Source: Cytophagaceae bacterium (GTDB taxonomy: Bacteria > Bacteroidota > Bacteroidia > Cytophagales > Flexibacteraceae). Taken from it: a stretch of DNA of 64,000 nt. Under the pieces are notes generated by a model. The model was not told where the DNA came from. It saw only the letters and a program-made list of their open reading frames with translations, and ran no database searches. The translations under genes were made by a program, and so were the position numbers. Shown here piece after piece: positions 24,980 through 34,445 of this stretch (positions within the stretch are counted from its first letter, which is position 1; each line of letters starts with the position of its first letter). The stretch lies in assembly GCA_947458545.1 (NCBI GenBank), contig CANGYH010000001.1, forward strand, positions 558,001 through 622,000, written 5' to 3'.

Positions 24980-26326
24980 TTATGCGATTGCAGCTTCGCC
25001 CCGATAGACGGCACCGGGCTGGGTGGCCTCCTGGGGATGCTCGATGTGCCAGATGAACTCGTCGCGGAAGTGGCGGATGGCCGAGGCGACGGGCCAGGCA
25101 GCGGCATCGCCCAAGGGGCAGATGGTGTTGCCTTCGATCTTTTTGGCCACATCTACCAGCAGGTCTATGTCGTGCATGCGGCCTTGGCCAGTCTCGATAC
25201 GGTGGAGGACTTTCTCCATCCAGCCGGTGCCCTCGCGGCAGGGTGAGCACTGGCCGCAAGACTCGTGGTGGTAGAAGCGGGCAAAGCTGTGCGTGTTGCG
25301 GACGATGCAGGTGTCCTCGTCCATGACGATGAACCCGCCAGAACCGAGCATGGTACCTGAGGCAAAGCCGCCTTCTGCCAGCGACTCGTAGGTCATGAGG
25401 CGGTTTTCACCTGCTGCCGTTTTGGTGATGAGCTGGGCAGGCAGGATGGGGACTGAAGAGCCCCCGGCTACGACAGCTTTGAGCTTTTTGCCCTTCCAGA
25501 TACCGCCGCAGTATTGGTCGGAGTAGATGAACTCTTCTACCGGTACGCCGAGCTCGATCTCGTAAACACCAGGCTTATTGATGTGGCCACAGGCAGAGAT
25601 GAGCTTGGTGCCGGTAGAGCGGCCCACGCCGATGGCGGCATAGGCTTCGCCTCCGTTGTTGATGATCCAGGGGGTGGCGGCGATGGTCTCCACGTTGTTG
25701 ACCACGGTGGGGTTTTGCCAGAGCCCTTTGACGGCCGGGAAGGGGGGCTTGTTGCGGGGGTTGCCGCGTTTGCCCTCCAGGCTTTCGATAAGGGCGGTCT
25801 CCTCGCCACAGATGTAGGCCCCGCCGCCAGGAGCGACAAACAGGTCCAGGTCGTAGCCAGAGCCCAGGATGTTTTTGCCCAGCAGACCGGCTGCATATGC
25901 TTCGACAATGGCCTTCTCCAGGATGCGCATGGTGGCCAGCATCTCGCCGCGGATGTAGATGTAGCTCAGGTGCGCCTCGAGGGCGAAGCTGGACACGATC
26001 ATCCCCTCGATGAGCGAGTGGGGCGAGCGCGTCATGAGGTAGCGGTCTTTGAAGGTGCCCGGCTCAGACTCGTCGGCGTTGCAGACGAGGTAGCGCGGGT
26101 TGCCGCTCTTCCTGTCGATGAAGCTCCACTTCATGCCGGTGGGGAAGCCGGCGCCTCCCCTGCCCCGCAGGCCTGATTTTTTGACCTCCTCTACGACGGC
26201 GTCCGGAGACATCGTCTTGAGCGCCTTCTCTACGGCAGCGTAGCCGCCGTGCTGGCGGTACACGGCCAGGGTGTCGATGCCGGGGACATCGATGTGCTGG
26301 GTCAGGATTTTGGTTTGGGTAGCCAT
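24980..26326 (-). CDS. nuoF: NADH-quinone oxidoreductase subunit F (NADH and FMN site)
   Basis: This 448-residue peripheral subunit is where NADH is oxidised. The FMN/NADH glycine-rich motif GLRGRGGAGFPTGMKW and the 4Fe-4S motif ESCGQCSPCREGTGWM are complete. Middle and C-terminal family sequences (GAGAYICGEE-like region GGGAYICGEETALIESLEG) are also present. Start ATG 26326 gives a normal N-terminus. Confidence 0.96.
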   Translation of the reverse strand: MATQTKILTQHIDVPGIDTLAVYRQHGGYAAVEKALKTMSPDAVVEEVKKSGLRGRGGAGFPTGMKWSFIDRKSGNPRYLVCNADESEPGTFKDRYLMTRSPHSLIEGMIVSSFALEAHLSYIYIRGEMLATMRILEKAIVEAYAAGLLGKNILGSGYDLDLFVAPGGGAYICGEETALIESLEGKRGNPRNKPPFPAVKGLWQNPTVVNNVETIAATPWIINNGGEAYAAIGVGRSTGTKLISACGHINKPGVYEIELGVPVEEFIYSDQYCGGIWKGKKLKAVVAGGSSVPILPAQLITKTAAGENRLMTYESLAEGGFASGTMLGSGGFIVMDEDTCIVRNTHSFARFYHHESCGQCSPCREGTGWMEKVLHRIETGQGRMHDIDLLVDVAKKIEGNTICPLGDAAAWPVASAIRHFRDEFIWHIEHPQEATQPGAVYRGEAAIA

Positions 26327-26346
26327 CTTTCTCGCACGCTAAAGGT

Positions 26347-26886
26347 TTAGATCCACTCTTCGGCTATCAACCTGTCCACGGTGGGCTCGTCCAGGTTCTC
26401 GTAGTATTTGTAGTCGCCGTCCAACTGTTTGAGGCGTACCTGCAAACAAGGGGCCATGCCGCAGGCGGCCAGGCACTCCACGGGCTTTACGGTAAAGCGA
26501 CCGTCGGGCGAGGGATGCCCGTGGTGAGCACCGGTTTTGTGCTCCAGGTAGGTGATCAGCTCTTCGGCACCGCGGAGTTGGCAAGGGCCAGTGCGGCAGA
26601 CTTCCAACACATACTTGCCGGTGGGCTCCAGGTTGAACATGGTGTAGAAGCTGGCCACCTCGTACACCTCGATGGGTTGGATAGAGAGCAGCTCTGCCAC
26701 ACGGTCCATGGCCGTGACGGATACCCAGCCAAACTCGTTCTGCACATCGTGCAGAATCTCTAGCACCGCAGACTTTTGCTTGCCTTCTGGGTATTTGGCT
26801 ATGGCCACGCGGGCCTTCTCTAGCAGGGCGTCAGAGAAGTGGGCGTGCTCAGATACTTTTTCGGTTGAGAAGCTGTAGGCTGACAT
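26347..26886 (-). CDS. nuoE: NADH-quinone oxidoreductase subunit E (2Fe-2S)
   Basis: This 179-residue peripheral subunit has a thioredoxin-like fold and the four cysteines for a 2Fe-2S cluster in CRTGPC and CLAACG. The helical N-terminus (FSDALLEKARVAIAKYP) is typical. It lies 20 bases upstream of nuoF. Confidence 0.95.
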   Translation of the reverse strand: MSAYSFSTEKVSEHAHFSDALLEKARVAIAKYPEGKQKSAVLEILHDVQNEFGWVSVTAMDRVAELLSIQPIEVYEVASFYTMFNLEPTGKYVLEVCRTGPCQLRGAEELITYLEHKTGAHHGHPSPDGRFTVKPVECLAACGMAPCLQVRLKQLDGDYKYYENLDEPTVDRLIAEEWI

Positions 26887-26919
26887 TCTGGAGGGTAAGA
26901 ACGGTAGGACAGATCAAGG

Positions 26920-28164
26920 CTATGCGTCTAGCTCGCCTGCGATGACGTTGAGGGAGCTCATGATGGCGATGGCGTCAGACAGGGGCGCGCCCTTGCACAT
27001 CTCGGTGTAAGCCTGGTAATAGATGTAACAAGGCCGGCGGAAGTGTAGCCTGTAAGGCGTTCGGCCACCGTCAGAAATGAGGTAGAAGCCCAGCTCGCCG
27101 TTGCCGCCTTCTACGGCATGGTACACCTCGCCAGCAGGGGCATCAATCTCGCCCATGATAATCTTGAAGTGGTAGATGAGGGCCTCCATGTTGCGGTACA
27201 CCTCTTCTTTGGGCGGCAGATAGTAGTGCGGGGCGTCGGCATGGTAGCCGTCCGTGGGCAGCTTGTCTAGCGCTTGGCGGATGATGCTCAGAGACTGGTA
27301 CATCTCCTCGTGGCGGACCATGTAGCGGTCGTAGGTGTCGCCACTCTTGCCGATGGGAATGTCGAACTCGAACTCGTTGTAGCAGCTGTAGGGGCTGTGT
27401 ACGCGGATGTCATAGTCAACCCCGGCGGCGCGGAGGTTGGGCCCGGTGAAACCGTAGCTCATGGCGCGCTCGGCCGTAATGGGGCCCACGTCTATGGTAC
27501 GGTCCATGAAGATGCGGTTGCGGTTGAAGAGCTTCTCCATCTCTTTGAGCATGGCCGGAAACTCTACCAGCAACTGCCGGATTTTGCGGATGGCGGTCTC
27601 GTTCAGGTCGCGCTCCATACCGCCGACGCGGCCCATGTTGGTGGTGAGGCGGCTACCGCAGATCTCTTCGTAGATCTCGTAGATGAGCTCCCGCTGCTGG
27701 AAGGCATAGAGGAAGCCGGAGTAGGCACCCGTATCCACGCCCAGGATGGTATTGCAAATGAGGTGGTCTGCCAGGCGGGCCATCTCCATGGCGATGACGC
27801 GGATGTACTGGGCCCGTCGGGGAATCTCGATTTGCAGCAGCTTTTCTACCGTCATGTGCCAGCCCATGTTGTTGATGGGCGAGCTACAGTAATTGAGACG
27901 GTCCGTCAGCGGGGTGATTTGGTAGAAGGGCCGGTGCTCGGCGATCTTCTCGAAGGCGCGGTGGATGTAGCCGATGGTAGATACGCCGCTGACGATCTTC
28001 TCACCGTCCATCTGCAGCACGTTTTGGAAAACGCCGTGCGTAGCCGGGTGCGTAGGCCCCAGGTTGAGGGTGGTGAGCTCGTTTATGTAGTTGGCAACCT
28101 CCTGGCTTTGGGTGGGTGCATCTTGCAGGGCGTCGAAGGGGATGGTTTCAGCCGTTGTCTCCAT
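26920..28164 (-). CDS. nuoD: NADH-quinone oxidoreductase subunit D
   Basis: This 414-residue peripheral subunit lines the quinone site, and signatures NLGPTHPATHGVFQ and YCSSPINNMGWHM are present. The open frame extends to 28374, but the extra 70 codons are Arg/Pro-rich and only mirror nuoC in another frame, so the start is set at ATG 28164 (METTAETIPFD). It is separate from nuoC here, with a 32-base gap, not fused as in E. coli. Confidence 0.95.
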   Translation of the reverse strand: METTAETIPFDALQDAPTQSQEVANYINELTTLNLGPTHPATHGVFQNVLQMDGEKIVSGVSTIGYIHRAFEKIAEHRPFYQITPLTDRLNYCSSPINNMGWHMTVEKLLQIEIPRRAQYIRVIAMEMARLADHLICNTILGVDTGAYSGFLYAFQQRELIYEIYEEICGSRLTTNMGRVGGMERDLNETAIRKIRQLLVEFPAMLKEMEKLFNRNRIFMDRTIDVGPITAERAMSYGFTGPNLRAAGVDYDIRVHSPYSCYNEFEFDIPIGKSGDTYDRYMVRHEEMYQSLSIIRQALDKLPTDGYHADAPHYYLPPKEEVYRNMEALIYHFKIIMGEIDAPAGEVYHAVEGGNGELGFYLISDGGRTPYRLHFRRPCYIYYQAYTEMCKGAPLSDAIAIMSSLNVIAGELDA

Positions 28165-28196
28165 GGGGATTGGAACTAGGGGAAAAGGATTACGCC

Positions 28197-28706
28197 TTAG
28201 CGGCCAAATTGAAGGTCCACCTTGTCTCTGCGGGTTGGGTCTTCCAGGGTGTACTCTTTGCGCATGGGATGGTAGTCCATCTCGTCCATGTTGAGGATGC
28301 GCACCAGGTTGGGGTGGCCCACGAAGATGATCCCGAAGAAGTCGTAGCACTCGCGCTCCAACCAGTTGGCGCACAGGTGCACGGGCACGGCCGTGGGCAC
28401 CGACGGATCATCTACGGATACGCTGACTTTGATGCGCAAGCGGAAATTAAGCGGCCAACTGTGGCAGTGATACACGACGTCGAACTCTGCACCGGCACGC
28501 TCTGGGTAGTGGACGGCGGTGATGTCGGTGAGGAAGTTCATCTGGAGCTCGGGGCTCTCTTTGACGAACTCCAGCAGCTCTATCAGGCGCTCGCGCTTGG
28601 TATAGACGGTGAGCATGCCATAAGGCTCGCTGCCGTCAAAGATGTCTGAACCGAAACGGGCCTGCAGGATTTGCAGCGCGGCCTCGTTGCTGATGGCTTG
28701 CTTCAT
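28197..28706 (-). CDS. nuoC: NADH-quinone oxidoreductase subunit C
   Basis: This 169-residue hydrophilic subunit of the connecting arm carries the family signature [18 protein letters not shown] followed by RILNMDE. Its start overlaps the nuoB stop by four bases (ATGA), which indicates translational coupling. Confidence 0.95.
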   Translation of the reverse strand: MKQAISNEAALQILQARFGSDIFDGSEPYGMLTVYTKRERLIELLEFVKESPELQMNFLTDITAVHYPERAGAEFDVVYHCHSWPLNFRLRIKVSVSVDDPSVPTAVPVHLCANWLERECYDFFGIIFVGHPNLVRILNMDEMDYHPMRKEYTLEDPTRRDKVDLQFGR

Positions 28707-29239
28707 GCCAGGTTATAACTCGCCAGTAGGTTTTGGTATTCTTCGCTGTCGCGGCGGCGCTGAGACTCGTTGGCGGCCAGCTCCTGGATTTTCATCAGGC
28801 CATCCAGAATCATCTCGGGGCGGGGCGGGCAGCCGGGCACGTACACATCTACGGGGATGATACGGTCTATGCCCTGGAGCACGCTGTAAGAGTCGAACAC
28901 GCCACCCGAGGAGGCGCAGGCACCCACGGCGATAACCCAGCGGGGCTCGGCCATTTGCTCGTATACGCGGCGGACGATGGGGGCCATCTTTTTGGCGATG
29001 GTGCCCATGACCATGAGCAGGTCTGCCTGCCGGGGCGAGAAGCTGACGCGCTCTGAGCCGAAGCGGGAGATGTCGTAGTGGCTACCCATGGTGGCCATGT
29101 ACTCGATGCCGCAGCAAGAGGTGGCAAAGGGCAGGGGCCACAGCGAGCTCTTGCGCGCCAGGCCTACGACGGAATCCAGCGTTGTGGCAAAAAAACCAGC
29201 GCCCTCTACTCCGGGAGGGGCTTGTACGACTTCGGCCAT
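28703..29239 (-). CDS. nuoB: NADH-quinone oxidoreductase subunit B (N2 cluster)
   Basis: This 178-residue subunit binds the terminal 4Fe-4S cluster N2. The unusual tandem cysteines ([12 protein letters not shown]), the third Cys ([10 protein letters not shown]) and the fourth (PGCPPRPE) are all present. A 119-base non-coding gap separates it from nuoA, much longer than other gaps in the operon. Confidence 0.96.
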   Translation of the reverse strand: MAEVVQAPPGVEGAGFFATTLDSVVGLARKSSLWPLPFATSCCGIEYMATMGSHYDISRFGSERVSFSPRQADLLMVMGTIAKKMAPIVRRVYEQMAEPRWVIAVGACASSGGVFDSYSVLQGIDRIIPVDVYVPGCPPRPEMILDGLMKIQELAANESQRRRDSEEYQNLLASYNLA

Positions 29240-29269
29240 GATGCTTTGTTTAAAATGGTTTTGAGGGTT

Positions 29270-29359
29270 AGAGCCCCAGCCTTGGGCTAGGCTCTGCTGT
29301 AAGCGAAACGCCTCTGAATGCTTGATTGTTCAGATTTTGGTATGCAAAGGCACAGAGGC
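29270..29359 (-). other. Paired stem-loops in the nuoA-nuoB gap
   Basis: Two imperfect inverted repeats fill the gap: AGAGCC/GGCTCT arms at 29270-29295 and GCCTCTG/CAGAGGC arms at 29310-29359, the latter reaching the nuoA stop codon. Neither has a T run. RNA processing or attenuation is possible but unproven. Confidence 0.3.
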
Positions 29360-29727
29360 TACTCCCACTTGAAAACACCTTTTTTGACGATGTAGAAGAA
29401 GCCGATGAGCAGGAACGCCATGAAGGTGAGCATCTCTATGAAGCCGACCATGCCGAGCGTTTTAAAGTTGACGGCCCAGGGGTACATGAAGATGATCTCG
29501 ACGTCGAACAAGACGAAGAGGATGGCCACCAGAAAGTACTTAATCGAAATAGGCGCTCGGGCATCGCCGACGGCCTCCAGGCCTGACTCGAAGGTGGCGG
29601 CGTGGGTTTTGCTGCGCTGCTTGGGGCCCAGCAGGTGCGTGGTGACAACGGCAAAAATCACAAACGCCATTGCCAGCGCAAACTGGACTATGACGGGTGT
29701 ATAATCGGCCGGTACGTATTCTTTCAT
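29359..29727 (-). CDS. nuoA: NADH-quinone oxidoreductase subunit A
   Basis: This 122-residue, three-helix membrane subunit is the first gene of the operon. Signatures FESGLEAVGDARAPISIKYF and ILFVLFDVEIIFMYPWAV are typical. A TAAATTTG element lies 35 bases upstream. Confidence 0.95.
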   Translation of the reverse strand: MKEYVPADYTPVIVQFALAMAFVIFAVVTTHLLGPKQRSKTHAATFESGLEAVGDARAPISIKYFLVAILFVLFDVEIIFMYPWAVNFKTLGMVGFIEMLTFMAFLLIGFFYIVKKGVFKWE

Positions 29728-29761
29728 AAAAGAGGCGCGGCGGGAAACAGCGAATCTGCCG

Positions 29762-29769
29762 CAAATTTA
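29762..29769 (-). promoter_or_regulatory. Candidate nuo operon promoter (TAAATTTG)
   Basis: The minus strand carries an exact TAnnTTTG match about 35 bases upstream of the nuoA ATG. The -33 TTG is not well placed (about 14 bases away), so this is a candidate only. Confidence 0.4.
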
Positions 29770-29842
29770 CGGGCTTGTACAGGCAATACCATGCCCGAGG
29801 TGCGATTGTTATCTGCGATTGGAATTTGGAATGCAGGCAAGG

Positions 29843-31018
29843 CTAGTTTAAGAACTCGTAAATGCCCGCTACGCCTTGGCCTCCGCCAACGCAGGCCGTG
29901 ACCATGCCGTACCGTTGCCTGCGGCGGCGCATCTCGTTGAAGAGCTGTATGGAGAGCTTGGCCCCAGAGCAGCCTAGGGGGTGGCCCAGGGCAATGGCAC
30001 CGCCGTTGGGGTTGATGATGGCCGGGTCTAGGTCTAGCGTGCGGATGACGGCCAGGCTTTGGGCGGCAAAGGCCTCGTTGAGTTCTATTTGCTCGATGTC
30101 GGCCTGGCGGAGGCCGGCGCGCTTGAGGGCGCGGGGAATGGCCTCTACGGGGCCGATGCCCATGATGCTGGGCTCTACGCCGGCAGTGGCATAGCTCACA
30201 AGGCGGGCGATGGGCTGCAGGCCTAGCTCTTTGACCATAGCCTCAGACATGACGAGTACAAAGGCGGCCCCGTCGCTGGTTTGGCTGGAGTTGCCTGCCG
30301 TGACGCTGCCACCAGCCGCAAATACGGGCTTGAGTTTGGCCAGGGCCTCCAGGTTGGTGTCGGCGCGGGGGCCTTCGTCCACAGCGACGGTGCGGGTGGC
30401 GGTACGGCGCTTCATATGCTCGTCCACGTATGTTTCGGACACTTCTACAGGGACGATCTCCTCCGCAAACTTGCCGCTCTCTATGGCAGCCGTAGCCTTT
30501 TGGTGGCTGGCCAGGGCGAAGGCGTCCTGGTCCTCACGCGATACATTGTACCGCTCGGCCACTTGCTCGGCTGTGAGGCCCATGCCGAGGTAATAGTCGC
30601 TATGCTCTTTGCTGAGGCTATAGTTGAGGGCCGTTTTGTAGCCCATGACGGGCACCAGGCTCATAGACTCTGTACCGCCTGCGATGATACAGTCTGCCAT
30701 GCCGGCATGGATGCGTTGGCTGGCGATAGCAATAGCTTCTAGCCCAGAGCCGCAATAACGGTTTACCACCATGCCCGGCACATTGACGGGCAGGGAGAGC
30801 AGCGAAATGATGCGCCCCATCTGCATACCAGCCTCGGCCTCGGGCACGGCGTTGCCGACGATGAGGTCATCTACGCTGGTAGGGTCTAGCCCAGGCACCT
30901 GGGCTACCAGGTGTTTGATGACGGCAGCGGCAAGGTCGTCTGGCCTTGTGAAGCGGAAGCCGCCCTTATTGGCCTTGCCGACGGCGGTCCGATAACCGGC
31001 TATGATGTAAGCGTCCAT
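29843..31018 (-). CDS. fadA: Acetyl-CoA C-acyltransferase (thiolase)
   Basis: This 391-residue thiolase cleaves 3-ketoacyl-CoA with CoA in fatty acid beta-oxidation, or runs in the condensing direction. The nucleophile Cys is in [10 protein letters not shown], the catalytic His in [10 protein letters not shown], and the second Cys in CVGGGQG. The start is ATG 31018 ([15 protein letters not shown]), with an upstream 15-codon extension rejected as non-conserved. No fadB-like partner is visible in the window. The FadA versus AtoB distinction is not settled by sequence alone. Confidence 0.9.
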   Translation of the reverse strand: MDAYIIAGYRTAVGKANKGGFRFTRPDDLAAAVIKHLVAQVPGLDPTSVDDLIVGNAVPEAEAGMQMGRIISLLSLPVNVPGMVVNRYCGSGLEAIAIASQRIHAGMADCIIAGGTESMSLVPVMGYKTALNYSLSKEHSDYYLGMGLTAEQVAERYNVSREDQDAFALASHQKATAAIESGKFAEEIVPVEVSETYVDEHMKRRTATRTVAVDEGPRADTNLEALAKLKPVFAAGGSVTAGNSSQTSDGAAFVLVMSEAMVKELGLQPIARLVSYATAGVEPSIMGIGPVEAIPRALKRAGLRQADIEQIELNEAFAAQSLAVIRTLDLDPAIINPNGGAIALGHPLGCSGAKLSIQLFNEMRRRRQRYGMVTACVGGGQGVAGIYEFLN

Positions 31019-31145
31019 GAGGTTAGGTGTTGGTTTTGTTAGGTGGTGCAAGCTAAAGAGCAACTGCTACAATCTAATTACGACCTTAAGTCAATGTCAT
31101 TTGATTCTAGGTACTTGCATGGGAAGCACCCCCTCTCCCCCCAGC

Positions 31146-31172
31146 CCCCTCTCCCCCTCCAGGGGAGAGGGG
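31146..31172. repeat. C-rich REP-like inverted repeat
   Basis: An 11-base perfect stem (CCCCTCTCCCC with GGGGAGAGGGG) is preceded by a second partial copy of the left arm at about 31129-31141. It resembles dispersed palindromic repeats of other bacterial genomes. Only this one is seen in the window. Confidence 0.5.
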
Positions 31173-31271
31173 TAGCCAGTAAGAGTTGATGGACTGTAGC
31201 GTTTTAAAGGGCTTTAAAATAACTAGCAATCTGCTGCAAATAGTTTGCCAGAAAACTTGCACAAATAAAAG

Positions 31272-31305
31272 CAACAAAGCCTGCCGGATGGGGCAGGCTT
31301 TGTTG
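31272..31305 (-). terminator. secDF terminator
   Basis: A stem built on CAACAAAGCCTGCC and GGCAGGCTTTGTTG follows the secDF stop and leads into TTTTATTTGT on the minus strand. Confidence 0.85.
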
Positions 31306-31324
31306 GATTTGCAGTAAGCAAAGA

Positions 31325-34303
31325 TTAGGCAGCGGCCAGCTCTTTCTTTTTGCGGCGGTTGAAGGCATCTACCACAAAGGGGATGGCGATGTACACCGTA
31401 GAGTAGGTACCCGTAATAACTCCGAAGAGCAGGGCCAGGGCCATGCCGCGGATCGTCTCGCCTCCGAAGAGTACCAGGATAAGCACGACGATGAACACGG
31501 TACCAGACGTAACGATGGTGCGGCTCAGCGTGTCGTTCAGGGCTTTGTTTACGACGACCTCGGGCGACTCGTTGATGGTGGATTCGCTGAAGAACTCGCG
31601 CACACGGTCGAAGATTACCACGGTGTCGTTTACAGAGAAACCGACGATGGTAAGCACGGCCGCGATGAAGTTCTGGTCAATCTCGAGCGAGAAGGGCAGC
31701 AGATCTTTGAGCAGCGTGAAGCAGGTCAGGATCACCAGCGTGTCGTGCACGACGGCCAGGATGGCCCCCATGGCATACTCCCACTTGCTGAAACGGATGC
31801 CGATGTAGAGGAAGATCAGGCCGATGGCCAGCGATACAGACCAGATGGCTTTGGTGCGAATATCTGCCGCTACCGTGGGGCCCACTTTAGAGCTGGAGAG
31901 TATCTCGTATTTGGCACCGATTTTCTCCAGGCCTTGGTTTACCTGGGCTTGTACCTTCTCTGCGGCACCTTCTGACTCGTCATCGATCATGTACTTGGTC
32001 GTGATCTGGACTTTGTTGTCTGTACCGACAGTCTTAACTTCTGGGAAGCCTTGCAGGTAAGGGTTCAGGGCAGAGCGAATCTCTTCTGTGCTTACTTGCT
32101 TGTCGGTCTGCACCATGTAGCGCCAGCCGCCTGAGAAGTCTACGCCTTGGTCGAAACCGCGGGTGAACATAGAGATAAGGCCCACCGTGATGAAGATGGT
32201 GCTACCGATGTAGGCGATTTTACGCTTGCCGACAAAGTCGAAATTGACGTTTTTGAACAGGTTTTTGGTAGCAGCCGTGTACACGCGCAGGTTGGTGCCG
32301 CGGTTGATCTGCCATTCGGCCAGCAAGCGGGTGATGTACACCGACGTGAAGAGCGAGGTAGCGATACCGATTACCAGCGTAGTGCCGAAGCCCTGCACGG
32401 GGCCCGAACCAAACACGAGCAGTACCAAACCGGCCAGCAAGGTGGTGATGTTGGCGTCCCAGATGGAGCTGCTGGCCAGTTTGTAGCCGCGGGCTACAGC
32501 TTCTGAGAGCGGGTAGCCGTCTCGGAGCTCGTCTTTGATGCGCTCGTTGATGAGTACGTTGGCATCTACGGCCATACCGATGGTGAGCACGATACCGGCA
32601 ATTCCGGGCAGAGTAAGCACCGCATGCCAGGGCACCAGGATACCCAGGATGAGGAATACGTTGAGCAGTACGGCAGCATCTGCAATCAGACCGCTGTTGT
32701 TGTAGTACACCACCATGAAGATGATGATGGTGAGGAAGCCCGCCAGGATAGAGATGATACCCTGGTTGATGGACTCTTGGCCCAGCGTAGGACCTACAAC
32801 GGCCTCTTCTACAATGCGGGTGGGTACGGGCAGCTTACCGGCTTTGAGGATGTTGGCCAAGTCTTTGGCCTCTTCGATGGTGAAGGAGCCAGAGATAGAG
32901 CTAGAGCCGTTGGGGATTTCGTTTTGCACGCGGGGGGCGCTGTACACGAAGTTGTCCAGCACGATGGCGATGCGCTTGCCTACGTTTTGGGCCGTGAGGC
33001 GCTTCCATTTGCGGGCACCTTCGCCGTTCATTTGCATCAGCACTTCGGGCTCAGAGCCGGTCTGGCTGAAGTCTTGGCGGGCATCTACGATCACCTCTCC
33101 GGTGAGGGGGGCACTGCCATCGCGCTCCTTTTTGATGGCATAGAGGGCCACTACGGCGCCACCGCCTTGCAGATCCAGCGGCTTCACGTCGTAGTAAAAG
33201 GTCATGTTGGCGGGGAATAGCGCCTTGACCTCTGGGCGGGCAAAGAGGCGGTTTACCTTGCCGGTGTCTTTTACGTTTACGCCCAGGCCGTCGTACAGGG
33301 GCACAAAGAGGCGGGCCAGCTGGCTGCTTTGGGCGGTGTCTTTCTTGGCCGTGTCGTTGTTGGCGGCCACGTTTTTGGCAGAGTCTGGCTTGGCAGAATC
33401 TCCGGCCAGGGCGGCCAGGGTGGCCTGCTTCAGCGAGTCTTCTTTGGTAGTAGGGGCCGCAGGGGCCGCGGGCTCGGCCAGGGCTGAGGGCTTGCCGGCC
33501 AGTTTGGCGGCGGCTTCTTCTTTGGCTAAAAAGGTGTTGAGCGCCGTAAAGCCAGCGGAGTAATCTTTAGAGTCATATACCTCAAAGAACTCGAGCTGTG
33601 CCACACCTTGCAGCAGTTTGCGGACGCGCTCGGGGTTATCTACGCCAGGCAGTTCTATCTGAATGCGGTTGGTGCCGCGCAGTTGCTGGATGTTGGGGGA
33701 GGTTACGCCGAACTTGTCGATACGGGTGCGGAGGATCTCGAATGAGCGCTCGATGGTTTCGTCCACATTGTCGCGCAGGTATTTGGCAACCTGATCGTCG
33801 GGCGTGCTGAAATCCACGCGGCCGCGGGTACCCTTGCTGGCAAAGTAGTTGGCCAAAGGCTTACCACCTGCCTCGGCCTTGAGGGCAGCCGCAAACAGGT
33901 CTACGTATGGCGTTTGAGACGATTTGGCCTCTTGCTCAGCTTGGCGGATGGCCTTGTCCAGAATGGGGTCTTTGGGGTTGTTAGACAGGGCACGGACGAT
34001 GTCGGGCGCTGAGACCTCCATAGTTACGTGCATACCGCCTACCAGATCAAGCCCGAGCTTTACCTCGTTCTCTTTAATCTGCTTGTAGGTATAGTCTATG
34101 CCCAGCAGGCTGAAGGCCGGTGTGGTGTAAAGCGAGTCCAGATAAGCCTGGCGCTTGCTGGGATCAATTTTACCGCTTTTGGTACGGCTGAACTCGTCGG
34201 CGTCTGCTTCTATAGACCGAGAGATGAAGGTGAAAGAGAGGTAGTACAGACACAGCGCAGATATGATAGCCGTGAGTACGATAAGAATACCCTTGTTACG
34301 CAT
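31325..34303 (-). CDS. secDF: Protein translocase subunit SecDF (fused)
   Basis: This 992-residue inner-membrane protein uses the proton gradient to help pull preproteins through SecYEG. SecD (N-terminal half) and SecF (C-terminal half) are fused, as is normal in Bacteroidota. The first membrane helix (ILIVLTAIISALCLYYLSF) and the D1 motif LGLDLVGGMHVTME are followed by a periplasmic region with an Ala/Lys/Asp-rich low-complexity insert (about 270-325). Then come the SecD channel (GMAVDANVLINERIKDE) and the SecF half (DQGVDFSGGWRY, VGFSVNDTVVIFDRVRE). A small hairpin (GCCTTGG/CCAAGGC, 34335-34352) lies in its leader. Confidence 0.96.
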   Translation of the reverse strand: MRNKGILIVLTAIISALCLYYLSFTFISRSIEADADEFSRTKSGKIDPSKRQAYLDSLYTTPAFSLLGIDYTYKQIKENEVKLGLDLVGGMHVTMEVSAPDIVRALSNNPKDPILDKAIRQAEQEAKSSQTPYVDLFAAALKAEAGGKPLANYFASKGTRGRVDFSTPDDQVAKYLRDNVDETIERSFEILRTRIDKFGVTSPNIQQLRGTNRIQIELPGVDNPERVRKLLQGVAQLEFFEVYDSKDYSAGFTALNTFLAKEEAAAKLAGKPSALAEPAAPAAPTTKEDSLKQATLAALAGDSAKPDSAKNVAANNDTAKKDTAQSSQLARLFVPLYDGLGVNVKDTGKVNRLFARPEVKALFPANMTFYYDVKPLDLQGGGAVVALYAIKKERDGSAPLTGEVIVDARQDFSQTGSEPEVLMQMNGEGARKWKRLTAQNVGKRIAIVLDNFVYSAPRVQNEIPNGSSSISGSFTIEEAKDLANILKAGKLPVPTRIVEEAVVGPTLGQESINQGIISILAGFLTIIIFMVVYYNNSGLIADAAVLLNVFLILGILVPWHAVLTLPGIAGIVLTIGMAVDANVLINERIKDELRDGYPLSEAVARGYKLASSSIWDANITTLLAGLVLLVFGSGPVQGFGTTLVIGIATSLFTSVYITRLLAEWQINRGTNLRVYTAATKNLFKNVNFDFVGKRKIAYIGSTIFITVGLISMFTRGFDQGVDFSGGWRYMVQTDKQVSTEEIRSALNPYLQGFPEVKTVGTDNKVQITTKYMIDDESEGAAEKVQAQVNQGLEKIGAKYEILSSSKVGPTVAADIRTKAIWSVSLAIGLIFLYIGIRFSKWEYAMGAILAVVHDTLVILTCFTLLKDLLPFSLEIDQNFIAAVLTIVGFSVNDTVVIFDRVREFFSESTINESPEVVVNKALNDTLSRTIVTSGTVFIVVLILVLFGGETIRGMALALLFGVITGTYSTVYIAIPFVVDAFNRRKKKELAAA

Positions 34304-34381
34304 GGGGATGGATTGGCGGACTTAATAAGACATAGCCTTGGCATACCAAGGCCTGGGGTGGGTTTAAGACTTGAGAGAAAA

Positions 34382-34425
34382 TGCCACACAGTTTGCAGGC
34401 TGCAAGGCATGCAAACTGTGTGGCA
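34382..34425 (-). terminator. Terminator with perfect 16-base stem
   Basis: Arms TGCCACACAGTTTGCA and TGCAAACTGTGTGGCA with a 12-base loop are followed on the minus strand by TTTTCTCTC. It lies 20 bases after the stop of the small secreted-protein gene. Confidence 0.8.
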
Positions 34426-34445
34426 GGCTAGCACCGGCTTGGCCG

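Larger units (their letters stand above)
31019..31324. other. Intergenic region, thiolase to secDF
   Basis: About 306 bases without a gene. It contains a C-rich inverted repeat (31146-31172), the secDF terminator (31272-31305), and a weak TAGCTTGC promoter-like element on the minus strand near 31048-31055 for the thiolase gene. No tRNA or small ORF was recognised. Confidence 0.6.

Noticed and set aside
27274-28179. Long open frame on the plus strand opposite nuoD
   Set aside because: It lies fully antisense to the well-conserved nuoD gene, has no recognisable motifs, and reflects the GC-rich codon use of nuoD.
28165-28374. N-terminal extension of nuoD
   Set aside because: The 70 extra codons are Arg/Pro-rich, overlap nuoC in another frame and precede the true conserved start METTAETIPFD.
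31019-31063. Longer N-terminus for the thiolase (to 31063)
   Set aside because: The 15 added residues are not thiolase-like and the conserved start [10 protein letters not shown] begins at 31018.
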